64,000 nucleotides of DNA, from contig NZ_FOCL01000022.1 of the NCBI RefSeq assembly GCF_900110105.1, forward strand, positions 1-64,000. Direction: 5' to 3'. Source of the stretch: Mucilaginibacter gossypiicola. Lineage in GTDB: Bacteria > Bacteroidota > Bacteroidia > Sphingobacteriales > Sphingobacteriaceae. Positions 50,417 to 58,243 of this stretch are shown piece after piece. Each line of letters begins with the position of its first letter. Position 1 is the stretch's first letter. A program made the position numbers and the translations under genes. The notes under the pieces are model-generated. The model was not told the DNA's origin and ran no database searches. It saw nothing but the letters and a program-made list of their open reading frames with translations.

Positions 50417-51580
50417 ATGAAACGTATCCTCCCTGTAATTGTACTTTCCCAGTTTTTTTGTACCTCGCTGTGGTTTGCAGGCAACGCGGTTATGGGCGAT
50501 ATTGCTAAACAATTGCAGCTTGAACCATCATATCTGGCTTACCTGACAAGCGCGGTTCAGCTTGGTTTTATTACCGGAACCCTTGTTTTTGCCATCCTGA
50601 GTATTGCCGACAGATTTTCGTCGGCACGTGTGTTTTTTATTTGTGCACTTATTGCCGCTTTTATCAACGGGTTGGCGTGCTTACCGGGTACGGACGCTAC
50701 TACCATGCTGATATTAAGATATTCCACAGGTTTTTTCCTGGCAGGGATTTACCCGGTAGGCATGAAAATAGCCTCCGATCATTATCCGCAGGGATTAGGA
50801 AAAGCATTGGGTTTTTTGGTTGGCGCTTTGGTGTTAGGTACGTCATTTCCGCATCTGCTTAAAAGTTTAATGTCGGCATTGCCCTGGCGTTACGTTATAT
50901 TGTCAACTTCGGTATTAGCTGCTTTGGGCGGATGCGCCATGGTATTGCTTGTGCCCGATGGCGCAGGGAGAAAACAGGGATCGGCGCTGAATCCGGCGGC
51001 GTTTGTTAAAAGTTTCGGTAACAAACAATTCAGGGCAGCGGCTTTTGGTTACTTCGGGCACATGTGGGAACTTTATGCCTTTTGGGCTTTTGTACCGGTC
51101 ATATTAAGCGCCTATAATACCCGGTATACTGAAGCTGATTTAAATGTGCCACTATTATCCTTCCTTATTATTGGCGTTGGGGCACTGGCCTGTGCGGGTA
51201 GCGGTACCCTGTCTCAATATAAGGGGGTGAAAAATGTGGCAGTGTTAGCATTGGCAATTTCATGTATCTGCTGTTTAGTATCGCCGCTGTTTTTGTTTGC
51301 CGGTTCGGCGTGGATATTAATAGTGTTTTTATTGGTTTGGAGTATTGCTGTTATTGCCGATTCGCCATTGTTTTCAACCCTGGTTGCACAAAATGCCGAT
51401 CAGCAATTAAAAGGGACTGCGCTCACTATTGTTAATTGCATTGGCTTTGCCATTACCATTGTAAGTATTCAACTCATCACTGCTTTGCGGACAGTTGAAA
51501 ACGAACGATATATTTATCTGATACTGGCCGTAGGGCCGGTATTGGGATTGGTGGCTCTGGCCGGAAAGAAGAAGATCTAA
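50417..51580 (+). CDS. Major facilitator superfamily transporter
   Basis: 387 residues, about twelve hydrophobic segments, with the MFS loop-2 motif partly kept (IADRFSSARVFF, about 66-77) and the YPVGMKIASDHYPQGLGKALGF block after helix 4. The N-terminus lacks a signal peptide. Substrate unknown; the short N- and C-terminal tails and the closest residue pattern suggest a drug or metabolite exporter. A palindromic repeat and a terminator follow. Confidence 0.85.
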   Translation: MKRILPVIVLSQFFCTSLWFAGNAVMGDIAKQLQLEPSYLAYLTSAVQLGFITGTLVFAILSIADRFSSARVFFICALIAAFINGLACLPGTDATTMLILRYSTGFFLAGIYPVGMKIASDHYPQGLGKALGFLVGALVLGTSFPHLLKSLMSALPWRYVILSTSVLAALGGCAMVLLVPDGAGRKQGSALNPAAFVKSFGNKQFRAAAFGYFGHMWELYAFWAFVPVILSAYNTRYTEADLNVPLLSFLIIGVGALACAGSGTLSQYKGVKNVAVLALAISCICCLVSPLFLFAGSAWILIVFLLVWSIAVIADSPLFSTLVAQNADQQLKGTALTIVNCIGFAITIVSIQLITALRTVENERYIYLILAVGPVLGLVALAGKKKI

Positions 51581-51608
51581 GAAGCCGTTTATATTGGTTG
51601 TTTTAATT

Positions 51609-51706
51609 GTAGAGACGCATCACATGCGTCTCCTGCTTGTAAATTACGGCAGCAAAATGGTTATAGGCTGCTTGTCCTACGGGAGACGCATGTAATGCGT
51701 CTCTAC
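51609..51706. repeat. Palindromic repeat family D (GAGACGCAT type)
   Basis: Left arm GTAGAGACGCATCACATGCG and right arm CGCATGTAATGCGTCTCTAC, with a ~48-base loop. Each arm contains its own mirror (GAGACGCAT...ATGCGTCTC). It lies between convergent genes. Confidence 0.85.
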
Positions 51707-51749
51707 GTTGAAAAAAACAATACCTGATTTAACCAGCCACTAATAAAAA

Positions 51750-51784
51750 CAAAAAAGCTCCTGCCTGTGAAACCGGAGCTTTTT
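51750..51784. terminator. Bidirectional terminator
   Basis: AAAAGCTCC (51753-51761) pairs with GGAGCTTTT (51775-51783), with A- and T-runs on the two sides. Confidence 0.8.
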
Positions 51785-51803
51785 ACTATACAGAAGTAAT
51801 TGC

Positions 51804-52844
51804 TTACCGGAATTTAATATTAACGCTGCCGCCAGATGCTTCAGCTTTAACCGGGATACCGCCGCCGTTGTATTTGCCGTTAACCCGTTCCTTTTCCCAT
51901 TGTCCGTTAAATTTAGCAACAGATGATGGTGATACACCTTCACCACGCAGGTCGAGATCATAGCCCTGGTTTTGCGGAAGTTCGATATCAACATTACCTG
52001 CGCTTGATTCAAATTTAAGGTATTTGCCAACTTTAAGCATCTGGGCATACAAGCCACCGCCGCTTGTTTCGGCACTAACGCTGCCTGCCATGCGTTTAAG
52101 GTCGATGCTGCCGCCTGATGTACTGGTAATGAGCTCGCCGCTGATATTATTGCCATTAACCCCGCCACCGCTGGTTTCGGCATTGATAGTGCCTTTTAGG
52201 TTTTCTAAAGTGATGCCACCGCCGCTGGTTTCAAGTCTGATTTTTCCGCTGCAGTTTTTGGCCTCAATACCGCCGCCGCTGGTTTCCAATGAGATGTCTT
52301 CGCCGGAGTTTGAAACATGAATTCCGCCACCCGAAGTATTACCGCGAATGGTGCCATAAAGCCTGTCAATTTGTAAACCTCCTCCGCTGGTGCTGAACTT
52401 TTCGTTACCTTTTAAGTTATCAAGGCCAATGCCGCCGCCACTGGTTTCCAGGTCGGTTGAGCATTGTTGCGGTACATAAATGCGGAACGAGATGCTTAGT
52501 GAGCTTCTCCAGTTAAAAAAGCTTTGGCGTTTGCTTTTGGCAATGGCCTTAACCTCATGTCCGCTAACAGATATATCGAGTGTATAATCTTTATCAAGGC
52601 GTTTTTTGATCTCTTCTTTTGAAAGTTCGCTGCCGTTATTGCCTTTAATGTAAACTTCCACCCGCGGGGCCTGTCCCGGTTGGCCGCTAACTACAATACC
52701 GCCGGCCGATGTACGTACTACAGCACTGGTAATAGCATCATTGGCTAATGATTTGGTGAGGTATAATGAACGGCTATCGCCATCCTGCGCTGCCGCCACA
52801 GCAGTTTGCCCGGCAAGCAGAAGGAGTAAAATATAATTTTTCAT
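51804..52844 (-). CDS. Exported DUF4097-type beta-helix repeat protein
   Basis: 346 residues. Signal peptide (1-19, ending AVAAAQ), a beta-rich N-terminal domain (~25-115), then about eight imperfect repeats of ~18-20 residues with the core TSGGGI or TSGGGL, each followed by a strand and a turn (ETSGGGIGLDNL, STSGGGLQIDRL, NTSGGGIHVSNS, ETSGGGITLENL). The repeat fits a right-handed parallel beta-helix as in DUF4097 proteins. Likely periplasmic or surface; function unknown. At DNA level the repeats share a CCGCCGCCGCTGGTTTC-like stretch, which invites recombination. Confidence 0.82.
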   Translation of the reverse strand: MKNYILLLLLAGQTAVAAAQDGDSRSLYLTKSLANDAITSAVVRTSAGGIVVSGQPGQAPRVEVYIKGNNGSELSKEEIKKRLDKDYTLDISVSGHEVKAIAKSKRQSFFNWRSSLSISFRIYVPQQCSTDLETSGGGIGLDNLKGNEKFSTSGGGLQIDRLYGTIRGNTSGGGIHVSNSGEDISLETSGGGIEAKNCSGKIRLETSGGGITLENLKGTINAETSGGGVNGNNISGELITSTSGGSIDLKRMAGSVSAETSGGGLYAQMLKVGKYLKFESSAGNVDIELPQNQGYDLDLRGEGVSPSSVAKFNGQWEKERVNGKYNGGGIPVKAEASGGSVNIKFR

Positions 52845-52998
52845 AAAAGGGGTTTTAATGTGATACAGCTATGACCCTCCTTTACCCCTATACGTTACAG
52901 GTGTTTTAATATTTATTATTTAAGCTGAAAGCTGAACGCGAAAGCCCAAAGCTAAAAGTGATTTTCAATTACAGAATTAGCTTTATCCGAAAGATTTA

Positions 52999-53484
52999 TT
53001 ATGGACGCCATTTAAACGACATGCTATCGATGGCGCGCATGGTACATAAAATGCCATTTAAATGGTCATGCTCGTGCTGCATCAGTTCAGACAGGGCATC
53101 GTTCATTATCCACTGTTGCTGTTGCCAGTTTTCATCGAGATAATTTACCGTAATGGTTTTATGTCTTTTAACTTTTACCAGCAGGTTCGGAAAGCTCATG
53201 CAATCGTCCCAAAGCTCAAAGAGTTCGTCGCTGGCATCCTGTATTTCAGGATTAATAAAAACTACCGGCTTATCAATGTTCATGTAAACAAGGCGTTTCA
53301 TGATACCCAGTTGCGGAGCTGCTATTGCCCGGCCAAAGTTGTATTTCTGCCTTATTTCCTGCATTACATTGTGCATGTCGGCAATCCAGCCGCTTAGCAG
53401 TGGCAGTTCTTCTTGTAGCACAGGATCGCAAACCTGGTACAGGCGTTCATCGCCAAGCAGCAAAATATCAGTCAGTTTTTTCAT
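52999..53484 (-). CDS. Atypical peptide-deformylase-like metallohydrolase
   Basis: 161 residues of the peptide deformylase fold. All three family motifs are present but altered: motif 1 reads GRAIAAPQLG (51-60) in place of GxGLAAPQ, motif 2 DDCMS (93-97, metal Cys95) in place of EGCLS, motif 3 HEHDH (137-141). Metal ligands Cys and both His are kept, as is Glu138, so hydrolysis is plausible. It may be a type-3-like or specialised deformylase with different substrate. No fmt gene is nearby, unlike the usual def-fmt pairing. Confidence 0.78.
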   Translation of the reverse strand: MKKLTDILLLGDERLYQVCDPVLQEELPLLSGWIADMHNVMQEIRQKYNFGRAIAAPQLGIMKRLVYMNIDKPVVFINPEIQDASDELFELWDDCMSFPNLLVKVKRHKTITVNYLDENWQQQQWIMNDALSELMQHEHDHLNGILCTMRAIDSMSFKWRP

Positions 53485-53677
53485 GCTATGGTAAAAGTAA
53501 CTTTTTTATCTGCCGGATGCTTGTATTAGCTCATATTTGAGTTAATTTTATACTTGCCAATTGAACCTGTTGTTTTGTGAAATAACGAAACTAAAATAAG
53601 CGGAAACCGTATAAACGAGAAAGTTAAGTATTGACTTTCCTTATCCAAATTAAGTTTTGTAGTTATTTTATTATATC

Positions 53678-54250
53678 ATGCAACCAAAAGAAATTTTAAA
53701 AGAACACGTAAGTAAGACCATCACATTAACCGACGATCAGTTCGATTATTTCTTTTCGCATTTTACCTACAAAAAATTTAAAAAAGGGCAAACTATAATA
53801 GGGGAAGGCGATAAAGTAGACTGTGAGTATTTTGTACTTTCGGGCTATTTGAAATCGTTTTTTATTAATGATGACATGAAAATGTTCATCCTGCAGTTTG
53901 CCATGCCTACCTGGTGGGCTTCGGATTACAATGCGCTTTATAGCGGCGACCGCGCTACAGTTAACGTTGATTGTATTACAGATGCCGAAGTACTTTGTCT
54001 CACCAGCCAGGACCGTGAAAAGCTTTGCAAAGAAATCCATGAGGGCGAACACTTCTTTCGCTGGCGTACCAATAAAGGCTATGTGGCTACACAAAAAAGG
54101 CTGCTATCATTCATGAATAATGATGCCAAACATCGTTATGAAGAGTTATTGGCGCAATATCCAACACTGTATAATATAGTTCCAAAACAGTTAATCGCCT
54201 CGTATTTGGGTGTTTCAAGAGAAACATTGAGTCGCTTATACCATTCTTAA
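53678..54250 (+). CDS. CRP/FNR-family transcriptional regulator
   Basis: 190 residues: cNMP-type barrel (about 20-115, KKGQTIIGEGDKVDCEYFVLSGYL), dimer helix and a helix-turn-helix near the end (PKQLIASYLGVSRETLSRLYHS). The barrel lacks the RxS cAMP motif, so the effector is unknown. Two perfect TGTGA-N6-TCACA sites follow immediately after its stop, in front of the yceI operon, which makes that operon its most likely target. Confidence 0.88.
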   Translation: MQPKEILKEHVSKTITLTDDQFDYFFSHFTYKKFKKGQTIIGEGDKVDCEYFVLSGYLKSFFINDDMKMFILQFAMPTWWASDYNALYSGDRATVNVDCITDAEVLCLTSQDREKLCKEIHEGEHFFRWRTNKGYVATQKRLLSFMNNDAKHRYEELLAQYPTLYNIVPKQLIASYLGVSRETLSRLYHS

Positions 54251-54252
54251 AA

Positions 54253-54268
54253 TGTGACGTACATCACA
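54253..54268. promoter_or_regulatory. CRP-type operator, site 1
   Basis: TGTGACGTACATCACA is a perfect TGTGA-N6-TCACA palindrome just past the regulator's stop codon and upstream of yceI. Confidence 0.75.
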
Positions 54269-54289
54269 TAAACAGGACGGTGTTTCGAT

Positions 54290-54305
54290 TGTGATGTAGG
54301 TCACA
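54290..54305. promoter_or_regulatory. CRP-type operator, site 2
   Basis: TGTGATGTAGGTCACA, again perfect. Its centre is 37 bases from site 1 and about 43 bases upstream of the transcription start predicted from the CAACTTTG box at 54328-54335, a class II-like distance. This is spacing geometry, not proof of activation. Confidence 0.75.
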
Positions 54306-54327
54306 CAGTTTCCGGGCGGTTAGTACG

Positions 54328-54335
54328 CAACTTTG
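54328..54335 (+). promoter_or_regulatory. Candidate -7 promoter element of the yceI operon
   Basis: CAACTTTG resembles TAnnTTTG with one mismatch, 25 bases before the yceI start. The same CAACTTTG occurs before the DUF308-like gene at 9117. Confidence 0.45.
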
Positions 54336-54359
54336 TATTGTCATTAAAGACATAACAAA

Positions 54360-54893
54360 ATGGAAACTCAAAAATTTGAAATCATCAGCGCAAAAAGTAA
54401 TATCGACTGGATTGGTCGTAAAGTTACAGGCGCACACAATGGTACCATCGCTATAAAAGAAGGTTCTTTAACTTTTGCAGATGGACAGCTAACAGGCGGT
54501 AAATTCGCTATCGACACCACCTCTATTAAAATACTTGACATAGCTGACCCGGCTACCAATGCCCAGTTTGCAGGTCACCTCGCTTCTGACGACTTTTTTA
54601 ATTCTGAAAATTATCCTGAAGCTCAATTTGTGGTTACCGCTATCAACAAAGAGAGCAATGATGCTTATGGTATCACCGGAGATCTGACTATAAAAGGGAT
54701 TACTCATTCCGTAAGTTTTGACGCACAGGTTACTGCCGCCGCTGATACTGTTAGCGCAACCGGTAAAGTTGTGGTTGACCGTACTAAATACGGCATGAGG
54801 TTCCGTTCAGGAAACTTTTTTAAAGACCTGGGCGATACCCTGATCTACAACGATTTTGACCTTAATGTAAACATAACCGCAAAAGCTGTTTGA
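54360..54893 (+). CDS. YceI-family lipocalin-like protein
   Basis: 177 residues: FEIISAKSNIDWIGRKVTGAHNGTI at the start, a lipocalin-like series of beta strands and the conserved DLTIKGITHSVSFDAQ and KYGMRFRSGNFF. No signal peptide is seen, so it is cytoplasmic here, unlike E. coli YceI. Members bind isoprenoid quinone-like or amphiphilic ligands. First gene of a seven-gene operon controlled, by position, by two CRP-type sites. Confidence 0.85.
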   Translation: METQKFEIISAKSNIDWIGRKVTGAHNGTIAIKEGSLTFADGQLTGGKFAIDTTSIKILDIADPATNAQFAGHLASDDFFNSENYPEAQFVVTAINKESNDAYGITGDLTIKGITHSVSFDAQVTAAADTVSATGKVVVDRTKYGMRFRSGNFFKDLGDTLIYNDFDLNVNITAKAV

Positions 54894-54922
54894 TAAACAG
54901 CTTTTGCTTAAAAACCAAAGCC

Positions 54923-55141
54923 ATGCCATACGTAAAAATTGAACTGACCCGCGAAGGTGTTACCCGCGAGCAGAAACAAACCCTGATAAAGGGCGTAACC
55001 GATTTGATTGTCAATACCCTGAACAAAGATCCGCATTTAACCCACGTGGTGATCAGTGAAGTTGAGTTGGATGATTGGGGATATGCAGGCGAACAGGTAT
55101 CAGTACTAAGAGAAAAAGGCATCACTGCCGATAAGAAGTAA
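54923..55141 (+). CDS. 4-oxalocrotonate tautomerase-family protein
   Basis: The start at 54923 gives MPYVKIELTREGVTREQK with Pro at position 2, which after Met removal is the catalytic Pro1 of the family; the longer frame from 54890 would hide it. 72 residues: a beta strand, helix and beta strand as in a tautomerase monomer. It would act on enol/keto or unsaturated acid substrates. In the same operon as the nitronate monooxygenase. Confidence 0.8.
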   Translation: MPYVKIELTREGVTREQKQTLIKGVTDLIVNTLNKDPHLTHVVISEVELDDWGYAGEQVSVLREKGITADKK

Positions 55142-55145
55142 AACA

Positions 55146-55880
55146 ATGAAAAAGCAAACAATAATCGTTACCGGGGCATCATCCGGTATCGGTAAAGAAA
55201 TAGCCCGTCATTTTTTAGAAATGGGCGATAATGTAGTAATCAATTCAACAACAGCCGATAAACTGGAAGCCGTTTACCAGGAACTTGGCGCAGGCGAAAA
55301 CCTGGCCATGGTTGCAGGTAGTGTAAGTGATAAAGCAACAGGCGAAAAGTTGGCCCAAACAGCTATTAATAAATTTGGCGGCGTTGATGTATTGATCAAT
55401 AATGCCGGGATTTTCGAAACAAGGCCGTTCCTTGAGGTTGATGAGGCATACCTCGATCGTTTTTTAGATACCAATCTTAAGGGTACTTACTTTACTACCC
55501 AGGCGGTAATCCCTCAAATGATTAAACAGCATGATGGCGTAGTGATTAACATAGGCACACCCTTGGTTAACCATGCGCTTAGCGGGGTTCCTATTACAGC
55601 CCAAATGGCTTCAAAAGGAGCGGTACATGCGCTTACTATACAACTGGCCGGCGAATTTGGTAAAGATAACATCAGGGTAAATACCATTGCGCCAGGTACT
55701 ATCCGTACGCCAATGCACGGCGACAATGCCGATCAAACTGCAGGCTTACACTTGTTAAACCGTGTTGGCGAAGTTGAAGATATTGCACAAATGGCTTACT
55801 CTGTTGCCAAAAGCAATTTTATTACCGGCGCCATTATCAATGTTGACGGTGGCACCGCTGCAGGCCGTAACTTAAATTAA
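55146..55880 (+). CDS. SDR-fold oxidoreductase with the catalytic Tyr replaced
   Basis: 244 residues. The NAD(P)-binding TGASSGIG (9-16) and NNAG (85-88) are normal, and Lys157 is present, but the YxxxK Tyr is Gln153 (AQMASK) and the usual Ser before it is Thr138 in NIGTPLVN. The fold is certain; redox activity is doubtful unless another residue serves. It may bind the cofactor for a non-canonical reaction, or act as a partner protein. Tightly linked to its neighbours in the yceI operon. Confidence 0.82.
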   Translation: MKKQTIIVTGASSGIGKEIARHFLEMGDNVVINSTTADKLEAVYQELGAGENLAMVAGSVSDKATGEKLAQTAINKFGGVDVLINNAGIFETRPFLEVDEAYLDRFLDTNLKGTYFTTQAVIPQMIKQHDGVVINIGTPLVNHALSGVPITAQMASKGAVHALTIQLAGEFGKDNIRVNTIAPGTIRTPMHGDNADQTAGLHLLNRVGEVEDIAQMAYSVAKSNFITGAIINVDGGTAAGRNLN

Positions 55881-55881
55881 G

Positions 55882-56334
55882 ATGAAAACCCTTTTATTAA
55901 CAGCTTTTATGCTCTGCACGTTGCAGGGCATAAAGGCACAAAGCAAAAGCAAAATGGAAACTAACAATCAAGACAAAGCAGCCATTGAACAGGCGCTTGA
56001 AACTTACTACTTCAAAGGGATTTATGAAGGTGATGTGGATTTGTTAAAACAGGTGATGAATACCGGCACCCTGCTTTTTGGCGATGTGAAAGGACAACCC
56101 TATGCAAAAACATTAGATGTTTATCTGGACGGTGTAAAAAACAGGCAAAGTCCTAAAGATTCGGGTAAACCGTTTGAAGGGAAGATTATTTTTGTTAAAA
56201 CAGTAAACTCAATTGCCGTTGCCGAAGTAACGGTGAAAATGTATGATTTTAACTACTATGAGTTTTTATCGTTTCATAAAATTGACGGTAAGTGGCTCAT
56301 CGTAAATAAAATGATCAGCGATACAAGCAAATAA
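55882..56334 (+). CDS. Exported NTF2-like (SnoaL/lumazine-binding-like) protein
   Basis: 150 residues. Signal peptide MKTLLLTAFMLCTLQGIKAQ, then an NTF2-type cone fold: QDKAAIEQALETYYFKGIYEGDVDLLKQVM, a mid DFNYYEFLSFHKIDGKWLIVNKMI ending. Such proteins bind small molecules or act as enzymes; no catalytic residues can be named. It follows the SDR gene by 1 base. Export sets it apart from the cytoplasmic members of the operon. Confidence 0.78.
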   Translation: MKTLLLTAFMLCTLQGIKAQSKSKMETNNQDKAAIEQALETYYFKGIYEGDVDLLKQVMNTGTLLFGDVKGQPYAKTLDVYLDGVKNRQSPKDSGKPFEGKIIFVKTVNSIAVAEVTVKMYDFNYYEFLSFHKIDGKWLIVNKMISDTSK

Positions 56335-56344
56335 TAATAAAATC

Positions 56345-57421
56345 ATGTGGTATAACACAAAAGCAACAGAGATACTGGGCATAGATTATCCGATTATGCA
56401 GGGGCCTTTTGGCGGCAATCTATCGTCGGCCGAATTGGTGGCCGCGGTATCAAATGCCGGCGGTTTGGGTGGTTATGGGGCGTATACCCTCAGCGCGCCT
56501 GAAATTGTTGAGGTTGATAAACAGATCAGGGCGGCAACCAACAAGCCGTATAATATCAACCTATGGGTTTCGGAAACCGATGCGCCCAATGGCGAAGCCA
56601 CTGATGAACAGTATGAACATGCATCGCAACTGTTTAAGCCATATTTTGATGAGGCCGGAATCCCGATACCGCCAAAACCGGCGCCATTTAAGTTGCGGTT
56701 TGAAAATCAGTTGCAAGCTATTCTTGACCTGCGCCCAAAAGTTTTCAGTTTTATGTTTGGCACATTGCCCGCCGACATCATGGAGCAATGTCGCAGGTTA
56801 GGCATTGTCACCGTTGGTGCGGCTACTACACTGGATGAGGCCATTGCTTTAGAAGCTACCGGCGTAGATATGATCATCGCATCGGGCTTTGAAGCCGGTG
56901 GTCACAGGCCATCGTTCCTTGCCCCGGCAGAAGCATCAACTACCGGCACTTTTGTATTGCTGCAGCTGATCAAAGACAAAATTAAAACCCCGGTTATTGC
57001 GGCAGGCGGCATTGCCAATGGCAGGGGAGTAGCCGCTGCCTTAACGCTGGGCGCTGATGCAGCGCAAATAGGCACTGCATTTTTAGCCTGTGATGAATCG
57101 GGCGCGCTTCCAATCCACAGGCAAATGCTTTTTTCGGATGCGGCTAAGTATACCACTTTATCCCGCGCGTTTACCGGCAGGCTTGGCCGTGGTATTACCA
57201 GCCGGGTAGCCAAAGATCTGATTGGTAAAGAAGCGGGTTTTTTACCATTTCCATTACAAACAACCTTTATGGCCCCATTAAGAAAAGCCGCGCTTGAACA
57301 GCAAAAATGGGATATGATTTTATTCTGGGGTGGGCAGATAGCGCCGATATTGAAACATAAAAAGGCTGCCGACTTGATGCAATCCATAATTGAAGATACT
57401 ACCAAAATCATGAACCCATGA
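56345..57421 (+). CDS. Nitronate monooxygenase (NPD family)
   Basis: 358 residues, TIM-barrel flavoenzyme: IMQGPFGGNLSSAELVAAVSNAGGLGGYG at the start, the FMN-phosphate loop AAGGIANGRGVAAAL (about 218-232) and GADAAQIGTAFLACDESG. It oxidises propionate-3-nitronate or related nitronates to aldehydes with O2, a detoxification step. Ends overlapping the next gene by 4 bases (ATGA). Confidence 0.87.
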   Translation: MWYNTKATEILGIDYPIMQGPFGGNLSSAELVAAVSNAGGLGGYGAYTLSAPEIVEVDKQIRAATNKPYNINLWVSETDAPNGEATDEQYEHASQLFKPYFDEAGIPIPPKPAPFKLRFENQLQAILDLRPKVFSFMFGTLPADIMEQCRRLGIVTVGAATTLDEAIALEATGVDMIIASGFEAGGHRPSFLAPAEASTTGTFVLLQLIKDKIKTPVIAAGGIANGRGVAAALTLGADAAQIGTAFLACDESGALPIHRQMLFSDAAKYTTLSRAFTGRLGRGITSRVAKDLIGKEAGFLPFPLQTTFMAPLRKAALEQQKWDMILFWGGQIAPILKHKKAADLMQSIIEDTTKIMNP

Positions 57422-58167
57422 AAAATGAAGTTAATGTAACCTACCTGGGCGGCCCTACCGTTATTTTAGAGATCGGTGGTTTAAGGCTTATGACCGACCC
57501 AACACTTGACCCGGCCGGTGAGCAATTCATGATCAATGATAAGCCCGCCTACCATAAAACCGAAGGCCCGGCTACTACCGAGATTGGTAAAATAGATGTG
57601 GTTTTGCTAAGCCATGACCAACACGGTGATAACCTCGATAATGCAGGGCGGGAGTTGCTGAAGCAGGTTGATAAAACATTAACAACTAAAATAGGAGCCA
57701 AAAGATTAGGCGGCAACATCATAGGCCTTTCACCCTGGGAAAGTATCCGGTTAAATGATGAAGTGGTGATAACCGGTACACCTGCAAGGCATGGCCCTGC
57801 AGGCAGCGAAAAACTTACCGGCGATGTAACGGGCTTTATTGTAACCGTGAAAGGGCTTCAAATTTATTTTACCGGCGATACCGTGTTTTATGACGGGGTG
57901 AAAGAGGTTGCAGAAAAGTTTAAACCGCAATATGTATTCATATTTGCCGGTGCAGCCAAACCCCGCGGCCCGTTTAATGTAACTATGGGTACTAATGATG
58001 CTATTGACACCGCCTTTGCCTTTCCTGATGCTACGATTATACCGGTGCATTTTGAGGGATGGTCGCATTATACCGAAACAGGGGAGATGTTGCAGCAATC
58101 ATTTAATGCACTTGGGATTGGCGGACAGCTTAAGATCCTCAAACCTGGCATAAAAACAAGTTTATAG
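57418..58167 (+). CDS. MBL-fold metallo-hydrolase (UlaG/UPF0173-like)
   Basis: 249 residues with a metallo-beta-lactamase fold: DVVLLSHDQHGDNLDNAGR gives the HxxxxD-type metal site (His and Asp residues ~62-67), later ITGTPARHGPAGSEKL, FTGDTVFYDG and PVHFEGWSHYTE. The HxHxDH motif is partly altered (SHDQHGDN). Substrate unknown. The start overlaps the nitronate monooxygenase stop, so they are coupled. Confidence 0.8.
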   Translation: MKNEVNVTYLGGPTVILEIGGLRLMTDPTLDPAGEQFMINDKPAYHKTEGPATTEIGKIDVVLLSHDQHGDNLDNAGRELLKQVDKTLTTKIGAKRLGGNIIGLSPWESIRLNDEVVITGTPARHGPAGSEKLTGDVTGFIVTVKGLQIYFTGDTVFYDGVKEVAEKFKPQYVFIFAGAAKPRGPFNVTMGTNDAIDTAFAFPDATIIPVHFEGWSHYTETGEMLQQSFNALGIGGQLKILKPGIKTSL

Positions 58168-58243
58168 ATAAGTAATTATCAGTGTGAGTTTATGGGCTGC
58201 TGAAACGCGGGCCGGATGGCTCATGCTTAAAAAAAATCAAACC

